Below, one piece after another: positions 38,601 to 47,600 of a DNA stretch of 64,000 bases. Both the position numbers and the translations under genes were made by a program. The notes below the pieces were generated by a model. The model was not told the DNA's origin, did not search any database, and worked only from the letters and a program-made list of their open reading frames with translations. Source of the stretch: Nymphalis io (taxonomy: Eukaryota > Arthropoda > Insecta > Lepidoptera > Nymphalidae); assembly GCF_905147045.1 (NCBI RefSeq), contig NC_065896.1, positions 5,853,001 to 5,917,000 on the forward strand, in the 5' to 3' direction. The first letter of the stretch is position 1; each line of letters starts with the position of its first letter.

Positions 38601-41600
38601 ATTAGTATGAAATAATCCAATATAAATTTCCAATATAGTTAAAAATGAAAACACTGGAAATTATTTTATATTTATGCGACAGAGGAAATGTTAGACTGCT
38701 TACAATTTAAATACCTTTTCAATAATAATAAATATATTGGTTCGCTTTATTGTAAAGTGATCATTGAACAATATGTCAATCACTTCAGCGATAGATAAGA
38801 TGGACTTACTGTTGTTTTATCTTAACAAATATTGCTTGACATATTTATCTGATTTAATCTTGGAATAAACCTTTGAACCATCAAAGTATTGAGTGGTTAG
38901 AGACAGATGTGTTGACGTAATAGAAGAATATGTTTTATCTTAGTGTTATTTGAATGAAAAAATTCAAGATAAGTTAATTGTATTATAATATTTTTGATGT
39001 GAAACGTCTGTTGGCACGCCTTGGGCCAAGACTGATCGTATGTAGCGGCAAATACAACGATGTTGCCTTATGGCTACTCATAATCCCTTGTGTGCGTTGG
39101 GCGTAAATTAAGCACTATGTTATTATAATAACAAGAAATATAAATTATTTTACAAATATGTTTTTATTTATTTATTGGTTTTACTCTTATATAAATGACT
39201 ATCATTTTCGATGTTTCACATCAATCGGTTTTATTTTATTATAATATTTTTTAATATTTAATAAACAAATAAAGCAGCCATTCGCGATTTTGTTTGCCCC
39301 GAATTGGATTTTTTAAAGAAATCTTCATAATATATTTCATGGTCGCTGAAATTTAGTGTTCATAGTGTAAAATACTTGTATATTCATATGATCATATGAA
39401 TATTATTATTAATTATGTATGTTATTATAGTATATAATAATTTAATCAGAATAACTAACCACTACATATGAAAAAGGGTCCAACATTAAGAGCTGCACTT
39501 GATTTAACAAACTCGCGGATTTGTCATCTTCTATTTTCGAGTTTAATGAAAATACTTAGTTTTAGTATATTACGGACCAAAAGGTTACTATAGAAATATA
39601 TGAAATAATTAAATCAAATATCAATTATACAGATAGTATTTTTGTTATATATGTGTCATTATATATAAATAGTGCAATAAATCCACTCCATGTATAAAAA
39701 TTCAATTTTGACGGACAAACAAATACAGAAAAATCCTTGTATTTTTTGAATCAGGAACCTTCATAAGTCGGAAGAATTGCTTATTGTTTTTATTTATTAT
39801 AAATATTTACATAATATATTTTGCATTATGTAAATGCTCAATAAAAACGTTTTATACAAATGAATCGTTTAAATTTTTAATGATTCTAGCTAACTATTAA
39901 ATAATTTATAATCACGATTTTCATCTTAGCGCATGACTGTCATGAGTGTGCATCACCGACAGTTCACAGATAGTATAATGATAGGTTTCATATAATAGAT
40001 CTTATTCAGATTATAATCATATTTGTGCACTCGCTTAAACTCCAAACAGCGCCAAAAAATTAACTATTGATTTTCATGTCATAAATTCTCAGAAGACTAA
40101 AGTGTTAAGCTTTACTAGACTCGAAAAGCGCATAAAGCCGATTGTCCAGCACTTGAATTATCTTTGGTTATCTCGGACTGCTGGTCTATATGTTATTTTG
40201 GATTATGATATTAAGGATATAATGAGTTACAACATTTGTGGTATTTCCTCAAGTACTTGAAATCGAACAGAAAGACCAAACTGTTAACACTTAAAAAAAG
40301 AACAAGCACAAATGATCAGGATCGAACCTGTGACTTTTACACCACTAATGGGCCCGTAAACCAATGTTGATGTTGATGATACATGAACGTTAATTTTGGA
40401 TTACACACTGTTTCATAGAAATATGAGTCGAAAATTTGTGTATAGTATGCCCGATTGGAGATATTTATGCCTATTGCTCTGCCCGTAATGCTCGTAGCGT
40501 GAAGATCTATAGCTAATGACCATACATAATTGACGAGCTATCTAAGCTTGCAGCTTCGTTGAATATGATATGACGTCACAAAAACTAGATTTAAGAAAAC
40601 AGCTACACCTATAAATGTTGCTTAGGACGTGATTAATTAAATATTGCTGTTTTATTCTCTCGAATGTCAAATCTATGATGAAAGGAAGAGAAAAAGCAGT
40701 GTTTGACTAAATAACCTCTAAACAACATTTATAATTTAGACCGTAAAGATGTTGTCATTTTGAAATGCATTTATTGCTACAAAATAAAGAAATATTCTAA
40801 TTAAGTATGCAGAATAATATCTCTTCTGTGCTGACAAAGGTCTCTCAAATGCAACAGAAATGTGATGTTACGTAAACGTTGTTCAAGCGTGCAATAAAAT
40901 TATATGATTAGTTTTATCGTGTACCTAATTGGTAATTAATACTTCCACGGCCTTATCGCAGGCTTATAGTGAAAGGATAGACATTAATACCGTGACTTTG
41001 AATATAGTTAGTTGTGACGTGGTTGTTAATCATAAACGTTGGGAAATCGATATTTTGTTTTTTTTTTATAGAATAGGAAGGCGGACGAGCATATGGGCCA
41101 CCTGATGGTAAGTGGTCACCAACGCCCATGGACATTGGCATTGTAAGAAATGTTTCATCGCTTACATCACCAATGCGCCACCAACCTTGGAAAATAAGAT
41201 GATATGTCCCTAGTGCCTGTAGCTACACTGGCTCACTCACCCTTCAAACCGGAACACAACAATAACTAATTAAATTATTATTTATATTGTACCGACTAGA
41301 TACGGGGTCTGCAGAAAGCTCTACAAAAACACGAATATATAAAATGTATATATTATAAAACTGACTGCCTCGTTGGTCTAGTGGCTAAATATAAGGCCCA
41401 GACCCCGAGGTTCTGAGTTCAAATCCCAGGTCTGAAAAGTTGCTGAGTTTTTCTGTCAAAAATTCTTAGTAGCAAGTTGGAAGTGCGAGACACTTCCGTG
41501 CCTCGGAAAGCACGTTAAGCCGTTGGTCCCGCGCCTAAACTCTTTCCGGTTGTGTCGGATTGCCGTCTCATCGGATTATGAGAGTTAGGGAATAGAGAGT

Positions 41601-44600
41601 GCACCTGTATTTGTGCACACACTTGTGCACGATAATATGTCCTGCGCAGTTGGCTAATCCCTCTTGAGATTGGCTGCCGTAGCCGGACGACATTATTTTA
41701 CAAAGCGAAAGTTTAAAGTGTATTATCTTGTTAAATCTCTAAAGTTAGCGGTGCAAATTGCAAAATGTTAATAGTATTTTATAATTAAACTAAATTAAAA
41801 CGGAAAATACTTAATATTTTGTACATTATAATTTTTTTTAAAGGGAAAATATTTGTTAAGGTATACTATATATGAGATCTACAAATATTTCTATTAAGTT
41901 CGCCAGTATGTACTCGAAAAACGACATGATCAAAAATCAACTTAGTTGACATAAAAAATAAGTAATATAAACACAAATCACACATTCTATGTCTATTTGA
42001 AAACCATATACAATCAAAATATGAAAGATAAAATTCAGAGAAATAAGTTTTGCGTGAAGTTGGTAAAAGACAACGAAACAAAATTCTTAATATTATTAAT
42101 AATATGTTGATGAAATTTACTTGTATTTGTCAATCATATTTTAAAATATTTATTTTACAAGAACAACACCTTTTAAAAATAATACTTACTAAGAAAAAAT
42201 GAAAATAGTTTTCAGTATATTTGTAAAGACAAATGTTATATGTGAACAATATTATTTAGTTTAATGATTTATGAAAATGTATGAAATTTTAACATATTTA
42301 TATATTAAAATGAAATTGTATCCATATCTACACAAAATTAGAAAGATTTAAGCCAATACACACACCTCACACATATTTAAAGACTCAGTTGTAGGGCTTT
42401 GTGCAAGCCCGTCTGAGATCTCGGGATCTGGGCGCAACCCACTCATCAGATATGTTAAAAAAATTAACGGTTAAAAAAGAATAAGCTGGAAATGAAAAAT
42501 CTCTAATAAAATGATCCGTCACCATCACCGATAAAAATATATAAAATATTCATGTTTTTTATTAACAGAACTGAGTACTTAAATCTGCAATATATAATAG
42601 ATAATTTCTGACTGCCTCGTTGATTTAGTGACTAGATGTAAGGCCGCAGACCCAGAGGTCCTGGGTAAAATTCCCAGTTCGGGCCAATAAAAAGTTTTGG
42701 GGTTTTACTGTCAGAAAATGCGCTTGAGTACTGTAAAATGTCCTGTGCAGTTGGCTAATCCCTCTTGAGATTGGTCGCCGTGGCCGAAATCGGTCTGGTA
42801 ATTTATTATGTTTAATATATAATTTGAATTTTGTAGAAATATTTATATAATTCAGTAGATATTATTAGATGGGTAACAGCAAATCTTAGTAAAAAATGTT
42901 GTGTTCCTATTGAAGGATGAGTGAACCAGTGTAATTACAGGCACAAGAGAAATTTTAGTTCTCAAGGATAATGAGGCATTAGCGATGTAAGAAATGGTTA
43001 ATAATTTGTAATTAATCAAAGTGAGCCTTTTTATTAAAAGTAAACACAACTTTATTTAAACTATTCAATGCGAAAAATTTATTCAACTGACGTCATGTAC
43101 AAATTGCTAAATTAAATATTTGTATAAAAAGTTAAATTTTTAAGCGAAGATAAATATTATTTTCACGACGCTCCCGACTTTGAGAATATTTTTTTTTGTT
43201 GTGATTTCGTTTCAACATGTTATAAAATAAGATACATGCAGGTTTCCTGACGATGTTTTTCTTAACCGCTGAGCACGAGATGAATTACTGGTGGTAGGGC
43301 TTTGTGCAAACTCGTCTGGGTAGGTATCAGATATTCTACCGCAAAACAACAGTACTTGGTATTGTTGTTTTCCGGTTTGAAGGGTGAGTGAGCCAATGTA
43401 ATTACAGATACAAGGGACATAACATTGTTCCCAAGGTTGTTCCCAAGGTTTGTGACGCATTGGCGATGTAAGCGATGGTTAACATTTCTTACAATGCCAA
43501 GGCCTCTGAGCGTTGATGACCACTTACCAAAGCACATGAAAATTCAGTGGTGCCTGCTCGGGTTTGTCCCGGTGTTGTCTTGGTTAAGATTCAAGTGTTC
43601 TGCTACTGGGCAATTATTATTATAACCTATAAACGGGGTTTTGAGTGTTTGTATTCATCATGAAGTGACCGATATTGTTAGCAAATGATATTTTATGTCA
43701 TTTAATTATTACAAAAATATTGCATTCGTAGAAGACAATGTTGCTTCCAAGCCGATAAATGTATGTAAGATTTTTTTGTGCATGTATACAAATATATACC
43801 CAATCTAAACTTTGCCTTTAGCGTTGGTATTTAAGGAAGCATCAAGTCATAGAATATGTAGGTGATAAATATTTATACAAATAATAAATTTTGAATAAAT
43901 ATTTAGTGATTACCGTGTAGTGGAATTGTAGTAAATATTCTAGAAGTTTCTGGAATTATTGAAGTTAAAAATTTGTTCTATGTAAAAACGATATTTATTT
44001 ATATAATAATAATTGCAAAAAGTCTTACGTTAAAGTAATAAAAAAAATATATCGTAGTTAATTTTTATTTATGAGTTTAATGCTGTCGAAGGTTTAATAT
44101 GAAGAGTATATATCAATATTTTACCGTGGATAGTAACAAAACTTGAATATGAATTTTTTTGTCTGTCTTACTCGCTTATCTCCCATAATACTAAACCAAT
44201 TTTCTTGCGGTTTTTACAGGTCAACTTGGGGCATCGTTTAGGCTTTGTTTCACCAAAATCGGCTGACAGCGAGAATAGTTATCGGCATTTAAGATAATTT
44301 TAAATGTCTTAAAGCCTTCTTTTCATATAATAAAGCAGTTTAAACCACGTTTCTGTTGAATATACATTAAAGAACTTTATCAAAAAAAAATGTAGGCGTA
44401 CATTTTCATAAGAGTAACAGAATACGAGAATGCATTTTATAATATATAGCGTAATAAACTGACTTGCACGTAGCCGAAGTCGCGGTCCCCAAATAGTAAA
44501 ATATAAAAAAAAAATAGTTTGTTTTTGCTCCGATGTAAAGAACACAATGTTAACATACTACCTTGTACTAACAGTAATGGTAGTAGTAGTAGTAGTAATG

Positions 44601-47600
44601 TTGTTTCTTGACCAAATGTTGACTGTAGTGGTCAATCTCGAGGACTAACCATCTGCGAAGAAGTTCAATATCAACCACAGGTTTCGTTTCTCCACAACCT
44701 GAAGTGTATTGTTTATTTTCACTGTTTCATAATCGAGGATAATCTGATACGACAGGAATGAGATCATGGGCAGGACCAGCTTTACATGTTTACCGAACCA
44801 CGAGAATATATTTACTATATACCAATAAATAAAATAACTACCTTATAACTGATTTATTAACTTTTGGTTGTTACTAAAATTTCTTGTTTGAAATACAAAA
44901 ATACGAACCGTGGACTTAAGGATCTACAGTCTTATAGGCCAGCTACTAAACAAAGGCTATTTACATAACTTTGTTTTCAATCAGCCTTTAGAGACCCTGG
45001 ATCGTTTCAAAAGAGCAATTCGTTGATGCCCTAAACCACTGCGACCGGTTTATAAGGACAGAATATTAATATGAAATAATCATGTCAGTGATACATGTCA
45101 CAGCCTTATAGGGGTTTTTAAGACATCGTACGAATATATTTTTAATCTTCCGTACTTGGATAATGATTTTGCAACTTCGATGTAATTACAGAGAGGAGCT
45201 GTTGTTCGTTGTTATTTTTTATTACGCGGTGAAATATTAAACATCACTTGTATATAATCCTTTAATAAATACTGCTTACTATACTATATATTGCTTGTAA
45301 TGTCAAATTTGAAATTACGAACTTCTTATATTTACGTAAGCTTTGATTTTATGAATGTTTTTTTTCTGTTTTCAAGTTAAATAATTTTATTTAATAATAT
45401 AATCGTCAATTTTATTTTATTAGCTTAATTCAGTTTGAGGATTGATTTCAGAATTATTTGTAAGTTACTTAGGTTACATTTATTTTAAGTATCTTTGAAA
45501 ATATGCAATAGCAAACTAACGGGTGGATTTGTTTATAAGCCTAATCTTATTATTTTATTATTGACATTAAAATTTATTCAGTAACCATACCTATGACTAG
45601 CCATTAATATTATTCAGTTAGACTTAAATTCGTTTAGTAGGACATTATATAATATATTTTATTATTTCCAATAGTTATTCAATGAATACTAAGAATATAG
45701 CGACGCCGCATAAAACGTACATTTTTGTAAACATTATTACCGCTACAGAGATCAAAACTATATCTTGAAGTTTGTCATGCTGCCTATATTTACAGATATA
45801 CAGATGGAATACTAATCCTGATAAAGAAAAGTAAAAAGTACATAAAGATTCAATTAAAATTTTATAGACACGTAAAAATAGATTTTTTTTTGTTGATAAT
45901 TGAGAATGTTTTTTATGAATTACGTTATTTTAACCTAATGTAAACATTAACATACTTTTTATTTGCATGTTTTATATATATACAAATTTAATTAATTTAC
46001 TAATAAAGATATAAACAGATTATAAAATCATTACATCAAACAAATATTTTAATATCAACATTCTGGGATAGTGAACGCCTATAGACGTTATAACATTTAT
46101 TTACTTTTCTATGGTGTCGAGAGTTAAAATAACCAAAATATCTATATGTTATATACAATATGGTGTATATAACTCTGTATAGCCTGAATAACACAACACT
46201 AACTAACGAACTAATAAAAACAAAACGAAATATAACTAACGTTTTATACTTATTGTATTAATAAATATCAGATAATATAGTTTTATTACTGTATTTATAT
46301 ATATAGTAAATCTGTGTTTAGAAGTATATGCATGTCGTTTTGTGGTGATATCAAGGGACCAGAGTTAATACCAGTATGCAAAATTTCGAGCAAATAATAA
46401 ATGCCCTTTGCGATAACCCATGTTTTCATTTAATATTAAAAACAGAATATGTTAAAGGAAACCTCACATGACGCACTGGATGTTACACGTGATTTTTTTT
46501 ATAGATAGACAATGACCTAACTGTTGCAGCTTAAACAACCACCTAACTGTTGCAGCTTAGTGGTAGAATTCAAGATGAAAAAAACCCTTACCCTAACTAA
46601 GTAATTTTATCTAAAAAGCGCGAATTGAAATCCAAGCAAGCACTGCTGACTTTTAAGGGCTTCGGTGCTTTTGTATTTATTTCGTCTTCGGATAAAAAAT
46701 TCGTACATATCCACCAACCGACAATGAGGCACCATTATTGAAATGTCTCCAAACAATCTTCTTAACAGAAGAAAATGCATCTATGAAATATTAACAGGCT
46801 CCTACTATACTAGTGTTAATTGTAATAAATTTGCGTATTCATGACGTCATGAAAACATAGTTTGCAATCCTTTAAACTAAAAGAAATATGATATTTAACG
46901 ATCCGAGTAAATAAAAAAAGAGCAAAAAGCGATTTTATATTCGGAAGGTGTTGAGCAACCGACAAACAACTCGAGCCGATCGATAAGCTCTGAGGTCGAC
47001 TACTTTCCACCAGTGTGCGTTTACGATACAAAACCCAAATTCACCTCACAAATGTACAAGCGCTGAATTCTGAACAAAGGAATGTGTACTATATGTTTGT
47101 TTCATTTATACAAAAATTATTAAAAAATCGCTAATCACCTTAATTCAATATTTGGAACTTAAAAATTTAATCGGTGCAAATCATGTTTAATTTTAGAACT
47201 TTCGATACCAGATCGGTAGATAGATAAAAACTTTATTGCATTAAATTTCACAAAATAGCTAGTTTTAAATATAAATAAAATTGGATATAATATATTTATA
47301 TATTTGGTGCAATGTTGGCCTTAATCGCTAAAAGTGATCTCTCACAGGTAACCTCGAATGGGTTGAAATTAAGCTTTCAATAAAAGAATTAATGAAATTA
47401 AGCTTTCAATAAAAGAATTGCTGATATATAATATTATAGACTAAAAAATAAAAGGTGCTGCAGATACTATATACGATAATCACAAAAAAATTACATCTTA
47501 ATAAATAATAAATAAAATTATACTTGTGCTAACTTTGGCAAGAATATTTGTTTTAAATAGGTAATAATCATAGTTCAAAATTGACAAAAAATATATGACA

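Noticed and set aside
43212..43537. Minus-strand open frames of 82 and 91 codons
   Set aside because: They are translations of the nested family II and family I repeat copies.
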